35,630 nt of DNA from JBGSYJ01 sp041748075 (GCA_041748075.1 JBGTDX010000097.1:1-35630); one strand, 5' to 3'. Shown: positions 16,659-24,807, numbered from the stretch's first letter. Translations and numbers: made by a program. Notes: generated by a model from the letters alone, not told the origin.

Positions 16659-16807
16659 GCTATCAGGAGGAAGCGTGTTTTCAATGTACGTGAGGAACAG
16701 AGAAACCGTCGTTACAGTTGCGCCAGGTCTTCAAACGACAGGCAACCCCGCACCCGGCGCGCGTAAAGACCACGTGGTTGAAACTGCCCGGCGAAGCCCG
16801 CGCGCCA

Positions 16808-16861
16808 CCCTCTCCCCGAATCTCGATCCAGGTTTCAACGCAGCTAAGGGCGGGGAGAGGG
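16808..16861 (-). terminator. Hairpin downstream of the DinB-like gene
   Basis: CCCTCTCCCC and GGGGAGAGGG pair over 10 bp around a 34-nt loop, 19 nt past the stop at 16881. There is no T tract. A shorter-loop relative of the same stem lies at 34648-34670. Confidence 0.35.
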
Positions 16862-16880
16862 CTACAAGAGCCGTTTCAAC

Positions 16881-17450
16881 TCACTTCATCAGCTCCTTCA
16901 TGAACTCCGGATCGCTCGTTGGTGGAACGAGCCGCTTGATCCGCATATAGGTGACGAGGTTTCCGTAGTGCTCGATTGTATGAATCTGATTGGTGTTCAA
17001 TACTCCCAGCCTCGGATTGTCGCCTCCCATGAACTTCACCATCTCGACGGCTGACTCATCCGTCAGGGTTTCGTAGGCCCTGTCGCAGTAGGCGAAGGCT
17101 TCGCTGAGCGCTTTGATGAGATCAGCTTTCGCTGTCATGCTCTTTTCGGCGCCGGCCGAGGGACTCTTTTCACCGATCACTTTCGAGCAGAAGAAGTACT
17201 GGGCGTCTGCAACATGTCCGAGGATCTGTCCGAAGCTCCGCACCTCGTCGGTTGGCCTGAAGCTGTAATTCTCTTCGGGCATCAGTTCGGCCGTACGGAC
17301 GAGAATCTTCTTCATCCCTCCGTACGTGCCCTGGCTCGCCGAAATGAGAGGACTGATTTTAGAAGCGGCGGCCGGCGCAGGTTGGTTGCTTTGGGCAAAA
17401 GCCACGGGCGCAAGAAGGAAGATCAGAACTGTTCGCATGAGTGTTCGCAT
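16881..17450 (-). CDS. Exported DinB-family protein
   Basis: The 189-residue protein has a signal peptide (1-20, MRTLMRTVLIFLLAPVAFAQ) followed by a four-helix DinB domain. GHVADAQYFFC gives the first metal-binding His and HTIEHYGNLVTYMR gives the second and third, the usual DinB pattern. Cytosolic DinB proteins include thiol (bacillithiol/mycothiol) transferases; exported ones have no assigned role. The frame is open to 18050 through the neighbouring gene, but AAGGAG 8 nt before the ATG at 17450, together with the signal peptide, sets the start. It is the last gene of a four-gene minus-strand operon, 38 nt after the DUF4386 gene. Confidence 0.88.
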   Translation of the reverse strand: MRTLMRTVLIFLLAPVAFAQSNQPAPAAASKISPLISASQGTYGGMKKILVRTAELMPEENYSFRPTDEVRSFGQILGHVADAQYFFCSKVIGEKSPSAGAEKSMTAKADLIKALSEAFAYCDRAYETLTDESAVEMVKFMGGDNPRLGVLNTNQIHTIEHYGNLVTYMRIKRLVPPTSDPEFMKELMK

Positions 17451-17488
17451 CGGTGTTTCTCCTTTTGAATGAAATTGGTTTCGATGAA

Positions 17489-18229
17489 TTACTGAGAAGC
17501 CTGGCCGGTCCGTTCGCTCCACTTCGGGACGTTCACTCCCTTTACGAGAAGCCACAGTGCCAGCGACATTTCCGCCACTAGGACGGGAAGCATGATTACG
17601 AGGAAGATCCGGTTCGACAGCGAAGGAAAGGCGATCAGAGTGAAGCTGTTGGCCAGGTAGCAGGACCCGGCGATCGCCATCAGCACGCCGATGATCCGCG
17701 GCAGGTAGCCCGATCTGTAGATCAGATACCCGAGGATGATGCACTCCCAGCCGAAGAAGATCAGGCTGATGCCGAAGCCGTGCGCATACGAGCGGATCGC
17801 GAGGCTGGCCAGAGCATGGAGCTGTTCCGGTGTGAATGCCGAGAGATATCGGGCGGTCCCGAGCGGGAAGAGCGCCGTAACCAGATAGAGTTTGTTTGCT
17901 GCCTCGACGGAGATCGATACGAGATTGAACAGCACGGCGAGCAGCGCGAGATCCCGGCTGACGGGTCGCAGCAGCCGGTAGAGAATCAGCGCCAGGACGA
18001 CGGCGGAGCTGAGCAGAAGAAAAAGCTCCGCCGCGATGCCGAAACGCCACAACTGTTCCGAAGCCAGGATTCGCTCGGCTGTCGCTGTCGGATTTCCCGG
18101 AACGACGAGCGTGCTCCTGATGAACAGCTCGCTGGACGCGCCGACGGCAATGATGACGAGATAAAGCACGCCACCGATCCGTGCATCGAGCTGCGGTGAC
18201 CGAAGCGAATGCTTGGCGCCGATGATCAT
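17489..18229 (-). CDS. DUF4386-like integral membrane protein
   Basis: This 246-residue protein has six or seven membrane segments. Recognisable pieces are ARIGGVLYLVIIAVG near the N-terminus, a central LVSISVEAANKLYL and the segment GFGISLIFFGWECIILGYLI (residues about 149-168), which match the DUF4386 family as I recall it. The function of that family is unknown. Its ATG overlaps the TGA of the upstream lipoprotein gene as ATGA (18226-18229), so translation is probably coupled. It lies third in the operon with the DUF2306-like and lipoprotein genes and is followed by the DinB-like gene. Confidence 0.85.
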   Translation of the reverse strand: MIIGAKHSLRSPQLDARIGGVLYLVIIAVGASSELFIRSTLVVPGNPTATAERILASEQLWRFGIAAELFLLLSSAVVLALILYRLLRPVSRDLALLAVLFNLVSISVEAANKLYLVTALFPLGTARYLSAFTPEQLHALASLAIRSYAHGFGISLIFFGWECIILGYLIYRSGYLPRIIGVLMAIAGSCYLANSFTLIAFPSLSNRIFLVIMLPVLVAEMSLALWLLVKGVNVPKWSERTGQASQ

Positions 18230-18648
18230 GGTGGACCTCCCGGGATCAACTCACGAAATTGAAAGGCGATGATTCGCCGCGCGACCCGCAAGAGGAGCGG
18301 TTGCAGGACGCGCGCGAAGAAGCCCGCTTTCGGAGACTCGGCGGCTGCCTCGAGGAGTTGCCGTACTTCCGATTCCCGTCGGGAGGCCGGCAGCTCGGGA
18401 ATCGTCACCTTGTCGCCCGCGGTGAGGCCGCCATTCACGACGGCGACGGCGTCACACCCGATCGCCGGCTCGGGCTCCGGAATCCTCACATCGCGAACGG
18501 CGACCGAGTTGCTATGACCCGGCATGGCGGCCGGATCGCCGCCGCCCGCAGATTCCCCGCAGGCCGGGACTGCGAGCGTGAGCAGCAACAAGGTCGAGAG
18601 AAGGCGCGTGCGCTGTGCGGTACCCAGAACCGCGAATGTCTTTCTCAT
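18226..18648 (-). CDS. Putative lipoprotein, unknown function
   Basis: The 140-residue protein begins with a signal (MRKTFAVLG...LLLTLAVPAC) whose VPAC can serve as a lipobox, placing Cys near residue 31. The mature region is short, with a segment VRDVRIPEPEPAIGCDAVAV and a Leu/Arg-rich C-terminal helix (FARVLQPLLLRVARRIIAFQ). No domain is recognised. The long open frame upstream to 19413 is antisense-like noise over the preceding gene. The ATG at 18648 overlaps the TGA of the DUF2306-like gene by 4 nt, so both ends of this gene are translationally coupled to its neighbours, which supports it being real. Confidence 0.65.
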   Translation of the reverse strand: MRKTFAVLGTAQRTRLLSTLLLLTLAVPACGESAGGGDPAAMPGHSNSVAVRDVRIPEPEPAIGCDAVAVVNGGLTAGDKVTIPELPASRRESEVRQLLEAAAESPKAGFFARVLQPLLLRVARRIIAFQFRELIPGGPP

Positions 18649-19343
18649 CGCGCGACCTGCTGTGCCCGGAATCCGGCGAGCTCGCGAGCACTCTTCCGGA
18701 AGCGCACGCGCCAGAGCCAGTACACCATCGTCACGAGTACCGCCAGCACCGGCATCGCCAGTAGCGGCATGATGCGGATCGGCTCCGGAATCACCTTCGC
18801 CTGTCCGATGAAGAACGACATCGCGGCGATGAAGAGCGCGAAGCTCATGCGCCAGAGATGACGCGCGAGTCGGCGCGCACCCTGGAGAGCGCCGTTTCGC
18901 AGTATCCGAATATCGAGCAGTCCTGCAAGCGTCCCGACGACTCCGAAGAGGAAGAATGGAAAGGCGGGAATGCCGTTGCGCGTTCCACCGCCGACGACCG
19001 CCTCGATTCCGAACGTCAGACAGGTCAGGCCGACTGTCATCGCAACGAGCATGAGCAATGGAGCCAGCCAGCGCGATACCCGCCTCTCCGGTGGACGCAC
19101 GGTGGTCAGCGACGTGATCACGAGGTAAGCCGTGAGAACGCCCGCCGGAATGTTGACCTCGGCCCACGCGCCGTGCGCGACGGCGAGAATCGTCCCGAAC
19201 GCGCACATTGTCAGCATCGCGTAAACGAACACCATGCCGCTCCTGCGATGCTGCGGTGCGCCCTTCGTCGTGTAGAGCGCGAGGTAGCCCGCGCCAAGAC
19301 TCAGCGCGCCTCCGACGATGTGAATCAGATAGATCATTCGCAT
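18645..19343 (-). CDS. DUF2306-like integral membrane protein
   Basis: The 232-residue protein has about seven membrane segments. It opens with IYLIHIVGGALSLGAGYLAL and the loop KGAPQHRRSGMVFVYAM, an HRxxG pattern typical of DUF2306-like membrane proteins. The family's function is not known. AGGAGAG lies 5 nt before the ATG at 19343. It is the first gene of the four-gene operon ending at 16881, and its stop overlaps the next start. The intergenic stretch to the ABC permease gene (19344-19450) should hold its promoter, but none is obvious. Confidence 0.8.
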   Translation of the reverse strand: MRMIYLIHIVGGALSLGAGYLALYTTKGAPQHRRSGMVFVYAMLTMCAFGTILAVAHGAWAEVNIPAGVLTAYLVITSLTTVRPPERRVSRWLAPLLMLVAMTVGLTCLTFGIEAVVGGGTRNGIPAFPFFLFGVVGTLAGLLDIRILRNGALQGARRLARHLWRMSFALFIAAMSFFIGQAKVIPEPIRIMPLLAMPVLAVLVTMVYWLWRVRFRKSARELAGFRAQQVAR

Positions 19344-19450
19344 GACTTCTCTCCTGCTGTATGCCGTTGGGTAGAGGCACTTCGAGCTGCCTGTCGCAAG
19401 ACAGCGTTCTCACTCAGTTCTGTTTTTGGGAATTTTCGTTTGCCGTCGGA

Positions 19451-20383
19451 TCAGATCGGCTCGCGGTAACGCCTCAATCGCACCGCAGCGCTGACGCAGA
19501 TGACCGCGAAGAGAAGCCCCAGCCAAAGGCCGGGCGTCGTGAGAAATCTCAAGGGCGTGAGCTGTGACAGGCGGTCGACACTGCCGCCGTCCCCCGGCTC
19601 GAGGGCGAAGGCCGCCTTCATCGCACCGGTGATCCGGTGCTTCAGCAGCAACACGAAGTACGACGTCCCCGACGTGAAGCGCTCGAGCGCCGACACGGCG
19701 AGCAGCGGCAGCACTGCCCACAGAATCGCGGCGCGCCGCACCGATGCCGATATCAGCAGAAACCAGCCGAAGATCGGCGAGAACCAGAGCGCATGAACGA
19801 GCAGTCCGTAGAGCATGATCGGAAGGCCTTCGAAGAACCGCACCTCCTGCCACAGGCGGAGAGGATTCATTCCAGCCGCAGCCACGACCACCGAACCGGC
19901 CGGCAGGAGAATCAGCTGCGCGATCACGCTCAGGACGAAGCCGAGCAGCGGCATGAAGAGAAGAGGGATCGTCATTTTCGCAAGGACCGTCGTTCGGTCG
20001 GAGACGGGCAGCGACTTCCAGAAAAGAATGCTGCGATCCCGGCGCTCGCCATTCAGCGCGTCGAGACAATAGAGCATCCCGACGATGAATGTAGACAGCA
20101 TGATGGGGGCCGGGGACATCCTGAACGGCAGTGTCATCGCACTCGGCTCCACGCCGCCCGTTGCCTGGAGCTCCCTCAACCGCGTGGCGAGGTTGATCGC
20201 CAGACTGGCCAGTGAGCCGAACAGCACCACGACCGTGATGATCATCGGAGCGATGTAGAGAAAGCGGTTCTCCCACAGCTCGCGCCGGATGGACCAGTAC
20301 ATCGGGCGCGTCGCCGCATACGGCTGCGCATGCGACGCCGGGCCATCGGGGCGGGCTTCGTTCGTATCGAGCTGCGGATTCAT
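19451..20383 (-). CDS. ABC transporter permease (ABC-2 type)
   Basis: The 310-residue protein has a cytoplasmic N-terminus (about 1-40, ending WSIRRELWENRFLYIAP) and then about six membrane segments. ALNGERRDRSILFWKSLPVSDRTTVLAKM near residues 110-138 is the cytoplasmic coupling loop typical of ABC-2 permeases that work with YtrB-like ATPases. Its start overlaps the ATPase stop as ATGA. With the ATPase and the GntR regulator it forms an export-type system of the kind induced by cell-wall-active agents in other bacteria; the substrate is not known here. Confidence 0.88.
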   Translation of the reverse strand: MNPQLDTNEARPDGPASHAQPYAATRPMYWSIRRELWENRFLYIAPMIITVVVLFGSLASLAINLATRLRELQATGGVEPSAMTLPFRMSPAPIMLSTFIVGMLYCLDALNGERRDRSILFWKSLPVSDRTTVLAKMTIPLLFMPLLGFVLSVIAQLILLPAGSVVVAAAGMNPLRLWQEVRFFEGLPIMLYGLLVHALWFSPIFGWFLLISASVRRAAILWAVLPLLAVSALERFTSGTSYFVLLLKHRITGAMKAAFALEPGDGGSVDRLSQLTPLRFLTTPGLWLGLLFAVICVSAAVRLRRYREPI

Positions 20384-21255
20384 CGCGCTCCCTCCCCGGC
20401 GTGAACCGCCGGCCCGCTCATGACCGCGACGAAGAGATCCGCGATGCTCGGCGTGCGAATCTCACCGAGCGCTCCGAGCGTCTGGCGATCGGCACCGTCG
20501 AAGAGAAAGATGCTGCGGCCGAACATCTGACGTTCGTTCATCGGCCCAAGGGCACGTGCAGCCGCCGCCTGGTCGGGATGCGTCATCACCTGAATGTATC
20601 GAGACTCGATCCCGTCCATACTGGACTCGAGCACGATGCGGCCGCGATCGATGAACATCACGTCGGTCAGTACGTCCTGAATCTCTTCGACCTGATGCGT
20701 CGTCACGACGATCGTGCGGTTACGATCGAAGTAGTCGTTGAGCAGTGAGTCGTAGAACTGTTTCCGATAGAGAATGTCCAGGCCCAGCGTCGGCTCATCT
20801 AGGACGAGCAGCTTCGCATCGATTGCCATGACGAGCGCGAGGTGGAGTTGCGCCACCATTCCCTTCGACAACTGCCGCACCCGGCTGCTGCGGCGGATCG
20901 TCGTTTTCTCGAGAAATGCCTCCGCTTTCTTCCGGTCGAAACGAGGGTGTACACCAGCGACGAAGTCGAGAGCCTGGGAGACGCGGATCCAGCGCGGCAG
21001 TACGGCGACGTCGGAGATGAACGAAACGTCGCGCATGAGCTGATCGCGTTCGCTCCACGGGTCGCGTCCGAGCACTCTCAGTTGTCCCTGATACGGTGTG
21101 AGTCCGAGGATGGCGTTCAGCGCTGTCGTTTTCCCGGCTCCGTTCGGACCGATGATGCCGAGAATCCTCCCCTCTTCGACACGCAGATCAAGCCCGTCGA
21201 GTGCGACGGTCTGGCCGAAGGCTTTGCGGAGCCCGCGTGCTTCGATGACACTCAT
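20380..21255 (-). CDS. ABC transporter ATP-binding protein
   Basis: All ATPase motifs are present in this 291-residue protein: Walker A GPNGAGKT (36-43), a variant signature LSKGM (129-133; LSGGQ in most), Walker B LLVLDEP (149-155) and the switch His of TTHQ (H187). The C-terminal 70 residues after DVMFIDRGRIVLES form the extra domain of YtrB-like subunits. It powers the adjacent permease. The frame is open to 21633, but AAGGAG lies 8 nt before the ATG at 21255, and this ATG overlaps the TGA of the GntR gene (ATGA), giving a coupled three-gene operon. Confidence 0.94.
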   Translation of the reverse strand: MSVIEARGLRKAFGQTVALDGLDLRVEEGRILGIIGPNGAGKTTALNAILGLTPYQGQLRVLGRDPWSERDQLMRDVSFISDVAVLPRWIRVSQALDFVAGVHPRFDRKKAEAFLEKTTIRRSSRVRQLSKGMVAQLHLALVMAIDAKLLVLDEPTLGLDILYRKQFYDSLLNDYFDRNRTIVVTTHQVEEIQDVLTDVMFIDRGRIVLESSMDGIESRYIQVMTHPDQAAAARALGPMNERQMFGRSIFLFDGADRQTLGALGEIRTPSIADLFVAVMSGPAVHAGEGAR

Positions 21256-21644
21256 GACTTCGGCTCCTTTTCGCGCTCGGCCGCCGTGCCTGCTTCTGCG
21301 GCGGCGAGCAATTCTTCGGCGGTCAGGCCGAGGCGCTGAATCGTTGCGTGAATCCGTGGCCACTGCTCTTCGAGAAACTTCTGCCGCTCGCCCTGCAGCA
21401 GCAGTTTCCGCGCGCCCGTGTTTATGAACATGCCGCGACCTCGCTTGCTCTCGACAAGTCCTTCGTCGACGAGTTGCTGATAGCTCTTGAGAACCGTCAG
21501 GGGATTGACCCGATACTCCGCCGCGACCGTCCGTACCGACGGAAGGGGGTCTCCCTCGGAAAGGACCCCGTCGAGAATCATCGCGACGACTCGGTCGCGG
21601 ATCTGGCGGTAAATCGGCTGGCTGTCGTTCCATTCAGGTCCCAT
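21252..21644 (-). CDS. GntR-family transcriptional regulator, YtrA subfamily
   Basis: At 130 residues this is a short GntR protein. A winged helix-turn-helix (about residues 9-75) contains PIYRQIRDRVVAMIL, LPSVRTVAAEYRVNPLTVLKSY and GRGMFI. A short helical tail follows, with no large effector domain, which is the YtrA layout. YtrA-type regulators repress their own ABC operon. Here the gene leads the ATPase and permease with overlapping stops and starts, and a perfect palindrome lies over its promoter, so autorepression is likely. The ATG at 21644 has only a weak TAGG site in front. Confidence 0.93.
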   Translation of the reverse strand: MGPEWNDSQPIYRQIRDRVVAMILDGVLSEGDPLPSVRTVAAEYRVNPLTVLKSYQQLVDEGLVESKRGRGMFINTGARKLLLQGERQKFLEEQWPRIHATIQRLGLTAEELLAAAEAGTAAEREKEPKS

Positions 21645-21683
21645 CGTTCATGCCTATTGGCCACCCTCCCGCCTCTCTGGTGA

Positions 21684-21699
21684 TATAGTTAACTATAAC
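21684..21699 (-). promoter_or_regulatory. Operator and extended -10 of the GntR-ABC operon
   Basis: TATAGTTAACTATA (21684-21697) is a perfect 14-bp palindrome. On the minus strand TGTTATAGT (21699 down to 21691) is an extended -10 that shares its TATAGT with the palindrome. A repressor bound there would block RNA polymerase. The predicted mRNA starts about 40 nt before the GntR ATG. Confidence 0.6.
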
Positions 21700-21734
21700 A
21701 GTACTACAGATGCAAGCTTTTTCTGACCTCTTGT

Positions 21735-21762
21735 GGCAGGGGACTCCGATCCCCTGCCTTTT
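21735..21762 (+). terminator. Hairpin with T tract, plus-strand orientation
   Basis: GGCAGGGGA/TCCCCTGCC (9 bp, loop CTCCGA) is followed by TTTT. No plus-strand gene ends nearby, so it may stop antisense transcription or belong to the repeat module of 21735-21944. Confidence 0.4.
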
Positions 21763-21773
21763 CGAGCAGTGAC

Positions 21774-21933
21774 GATGTACGACACCTGGAGCGGGCACGA
21801 TCCCGCCGGTGACTCCAGCCGTCGTATCTGTTCATGATGCGGAAGAGGCAGGGCCTCGGACCCTGCCACATGCAGATGTACGACATCTGGAGCGGGTGCA
21901 CGAACGTCGACGCGGAAGAGGCAGGGCCTCGGA
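21774..21933. repeat. Duplicated intergenic hairpin module
   Basis: Two short motifs occur twice: GATGTACGACAYCTGGAGCG (21774 and 21875) and GCGGAAGAGGCAGGGCCTCG (21839 and 21912). With hairpins at 21735 and 21919 they form a tandem-like array between the ABC operon and the surface-protein gene. The offsets differ (101 and 73 nt), so it is not a simple tandem repeat. Confidence 0.55.
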
Positions 21934-21944
21934 GGGCCCTGCCT
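21919..21944 (-). terminator. Hairpin downstream of the 900-residue surface protein gene
   Basis: AGGCAGGGCC/GGCCCTGCCT (10 bp) with a 6-nt loop lies 9 nt past the stop codon at 21954. There is no T tract. Confidence 0.5.
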
Positions 21945-21953
21945 CACATCACG

Positions 21954-24656
21954 CTAGTCGACTCTGAGAATCGAGTCTCCCGTACCGTTGTCGATCGTCG
22001 ATGTGAACGTCATGACCCGGCCGGCACCGCCGACGACCTCGACGTCGAGCTGCATGTTGCGCAGATCGCCGTAGTTCGTGTCGCGGCCCGCCCCGAGAAG
22101 GGCGCGCGTGACTCCGTTAATCTGCATGAACCGGTTCGCCGCGAGATTGAACGTCCCCGTGACGACGCCTCGGACTGCAGACCGAGGGCTCGGTGAAAAA
22201 TAAAGAGTGACGCGAACCGTAGCCGGCTGCCCGGAAACTTCGACCAATCCCAGGTTCGTGCGGAACGTTGCCGGACGCCCCGCCTGTGTCGTGGCAAGTG
22301 AGGCATCGTCGATGCCGCCGAATCTGCGCAGACCCCCCATGCCTAGCGCCGCGCTCATCGGAAGCGTCGGAACAGCTGCGCCGAATGTTGCGGCTGCGCC
22401 GGAGACCGTCGTGTACGTCCTGCTCGTCATGACAGCCGAGCCTGAGGAAGGCGTGTACTCCAGGTAGCCTACCGCGTCGCCTGTGACATTGAAGAGCGTG
22501 ACGAGAACGTCGGAAATGATTCTCGACTCGCCCGCAGCGAGGTTCAGTGTTCGGTCGACGACCTCGCCGGTTCGCGAGTAGTAGCGCAACCTTCCGCTGG
22601 AAGCGGTCGTGCCGGAGTTACTGACCGCGAGATCGGTGCGGAAGTGCGTGTTGTTTGCACCGCGCAGCGAGCCGGCCACCGGAATCACGACGGGTACGTT
22701 CGGAAGGTAGTTGTACTGCTTGCCCCAGTCGACGACCGCCCATGTATCGCCACTCGCTCTATCGACGGGCGTTGCGTACGACACGATGCGTCCCGTCGAG
22801 CCGGGGGCTACTGTGATTCGCGCGGCGAGCGCTCCCTCGGGAGCGACGCGTCCGATCTGCGTCGCTGCGAACGCCGTCAGCGTATCCGTTCTGGAGCTGA
22901 GGACATCACCGTTCGCTGCAAGAAACGCCGAAGTGATCTCCACCGTTCCGCCGGCTGTCTCCTGAAAATAGAGGTTCGTATGATTCGTATCGTCGCTGAG
23001 CATGCCGGTGAGGAAGATGCTCTCTCCTGCTCCCGTGCTTCTGTCGGAACGGAAGACCGGAATCGAAGTCCCGTAGGTTCCGGCCGAATTGCTGCTGTTG
23101 AGGACAGTCGCCGACGCCGAGATTCTGTCGACATCACTCGAGCGGAGCTGCAGCGTTCCGACAGAAGTGCCGTTGCGGAAGACCCCGAGTGCGATGTCGC
23201 TGAACTGCAGCGGCCTGTTGAGCGGAATGGCGGGGATGTTCGTGCTGGTCGCCGGCGAGCCGTTGCCGAGCGGACGGAAGAAGAGGTTCGCGCCAGGCAG
23301 GCCGCCGAGTCCACCGAGGCTCGTCAGCGTAACGTCGGACAGGAACGTTCCGACGCTGCCGACCACGTGTGAGACTCCCGGCATGAAGAGCGCGATCTCG
23401 CCGGGAGGAAGGCTGGGAATCGCGGCCGCCGCCGTTGCAGGTGTGACCGTGTGCGCAACGGCGACCGAAGCCGAGCTCGTCGCGCCGTGATTCGACCTCG
23501 GGCCAATCGACTTCGCTCCGCCTCCACCGTTGAGAAAAACGAGCGTCAGCGTGCCGGTCTCCGAACCGAGGCTGCCTCCATCGGTGCGCTGCGAAGGATC
23601 GATCGCGAACGAGACATCCGCAGTGCCGCCCGGTGGGATGACGACCGTGTCGCTCTGAGGAATGATCCAGTCGACATCCGAGACCACAGTGCCTCTCAAA
23701 GTTCCGGTGCCGCTGTTGGTGAACCGCACTGAGCCCGCGGCAGGATCTCCGGCATCGGACGACAGATCGACGCGGTTCGTGGCCGGCGCGGCTTCGACCG
23801 GACCCCCGGGAGGCTCCGACGTCAGAACGCGAATGGGAATTGCGAGACCGGCGGGGACGCCGTTGCCCTGCGGGATCAGCCGCCCTTCACGCAGTCCGGG
23901 GCTCGCGGGAAGAGCCGTAACGGTGACCACCTGCGCCGCTCCCGGTTCGAGCGTGAAAGCGGAGGGACTCTGCTGAAAAAAGTCGCCATCCTGCGAGAGC
24001 GTGATCTGGGTGGATGCCATGCCTATGTTCTGAAGCGTGTAGGTCGTTGTTGCACCGCCCGCGACAGTCTGGACGAGCGCATCGGGGGAGGTTGTGACGA
24101 CGACGATCGGATCGTCACCAGATGCGAGAATGATGTCGTCGTAGTAAATGTTGCCGCTGAACTGGATAGTCGGGAGAAGGAACGGGACTGCGATCGTTGC
24201 TCCCGCCGGAACGGTCGTGAGCGTCGACCGCTTCTGAAAACCGACGCCCTGGGAGAAGGAGAATGCTTCCGTCGCGACCGGTTCTTCCTCCGCATCTCCC
24301 TCGATGCAGTTGTTCGTTGCGCAGAACGCGAGGATCACGAGCGCCTGGGTTTCCCCGTCGACCCGAACGGACGCCTCGAACCGGAATCGTTGGCCCGGTT
24401 GCACCGGCACGATCTGGTAAAGGAACCCTAGTCCGATTGGACCATCAGAACGTATGAGCGCCGAACCGGAGTTCGTCCCGCTCGCATTGACAGGAGACCA
24501 TTCGACATCCCCCGCCGTCACCCAGCCGCCGAGATTGCTGTCGAACGTCCCGTTGACGATGCGCGACTGCGCTTCGAGCGAGCCGGCCATGATGAGCAAC
24601 ACCAGCAGTGAAAGCAGAGGAAGAGAAGTGCGCGGTCGATCCGTCGAGAAGGACAT
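21954..24656 (-). CDS. Large secreted surface protein with CBM-like N-terminal domain
   Basis: A signal peptide (1-29, LSLLVLLIMAGSLEAQ) precedes a jelly-roll domain (about 32-180) that begins IVNGTFDSNLGGW and ends YYDDIILASG, the pattern of carbohydrate-binding or choice-of-anchor modules. Two beta-sandwich repeats follow (about 187-280 and 285-375, with TLEPGAAQVVTVTALPASPG). They resemble the Ig-like repeats that flank such modules. The remainder (about 400-900) is beta-rich and repetitive, with segments like GRIVSYATPVDRASGDTW and a C-terminus STIDNGTGDSILRVD. No catalytic site is seen. It is probably exported and surface-bound; binding to glycans is inference. AGGGAG 7 nt before the ATG supports the start, and no anchor or sorting motif is recognised at the C-terminus. 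Confidence 0.75.
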   Translation of the reverse strand: MSFSTDRPRTSLPLLSLLVLLIMAGSLEAQSRIVNGTFDSNLGGWVTAGDVEWSPVNASGTNSGSALIRSDGPIGLGFLYQIVPVQPGQRFRFEASVRVDGETQALVILAFCATNNCIEGDAEEEPVATEAFSFSQGVGFQKRSTLTTVPAGATIAVPFLLPTIQFSGNIYYDDIILASGDDPIVVVTTSPDALVQTVAGGATTTYTLQNIGMASTQITLSQDGDFFQQSPSAFTLEPGAAQVVTVTALPASPGLREGRLIPQGNGVPAGLAIPIRVLTSEPPGGPVEAAPATNRVDLSSDAGDPAAGSVRFTNSGTGTLRGTVVSDVDWIIPQSDTVVIPPGGTADVSFAIDPSQRTDGGSLGSETGTLTLVFLNGGGGAKSIGPRSNHGATSSASVAVAHTVTPATAAAAIPSLPPGEIALFMPGVSHVVGSVGTFLSDVTLTSLGGLGGLPGANLFFRPLGNGSPATSTNIPAIPLNRPLQFSDIALGVFRNGTSVGTLQLRSSDVDRISASATVLNSSNSAGTYGTSIPVFRSDRSTGAGESIFLTGMLSDDTNHTNLYFQETAGGTVEITSAFLAANGDVLSSRTDTLTAFAATQIGRVAPEGALAARITVAPGSTGRIVSYATPVDRASGDTWAVVDWGKQYNYLPNVPVVIPVAGSLRGANNTHFRTDLAVSNSGTTASSGRLRYYSRTGEVVDRTLNLAAGESRIISDVLVTLFNVTGDAVGYLEYTPSSGSAVMTSRTYTTVSGAAATFGAAVPTLPMSAALGMGGLRRFGGIDDASLATTQAGRPATFRTNLGLVEVSGQPATVRVTLYFSPSPRSAVRGVVTGTFNLAANRFMQINGVTRALLGAGRDTNYGDLRNMQLDVEVVGGAGRVMTFTSTIDNGTGDSILRVD

Positions 24657-24754
24657 GGGGGGACTCCCTTATAGATAGCAGAAGAATCATGCCAGAACGG
24701 GGCCTGCGGTTCTCCTGGATGAATGTCAGAGGCGCCCCGGAACTCCTCCTTCAG

Positions 24755-24776
24755 CGGGCGGCCCGAAGGCCGCCCG
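24755..24776 (-). terminator. Hairpin downstream of the acylase gene
   Basis: CGGGCGGCC/GGCCGCCCG (9 bp) closes a TTCG loop on the minus strand, a classic C(UUCG)G tetraloop, 31 nt past the stop at 24808. There is no T tract. Confidence 0.5.
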
Positions 24777-24807
24777 ACGTTACATCAAAGCAGTGGAATG
24801 AACTCGC

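Larger units (their letters stand above)
15872..16880. other. About 1 kb without an intact gene; gene remnants
   Basis: No full-length gene can be supported here. Two stretches read like protein but are broken: the plus-strand tail at 16290-16412 and the minus-strand open frame at 16440-16658. A further minus-strand run near 16140-16245 (reading ALAMEDADNFFESVLPALS) also looks protein-like but I cannot place it. The region reads as a degraded locus. The upstream part should contain the promoter of the TonB receptor gene. Confidence 0.5.

Noticed and set aside
17451..18050. N-terminal extension of the DinB-like protein
   Set aside because: It runs through the DUF4386 gene in another frame; signal peptide and AAGGAG define the start at 17450.
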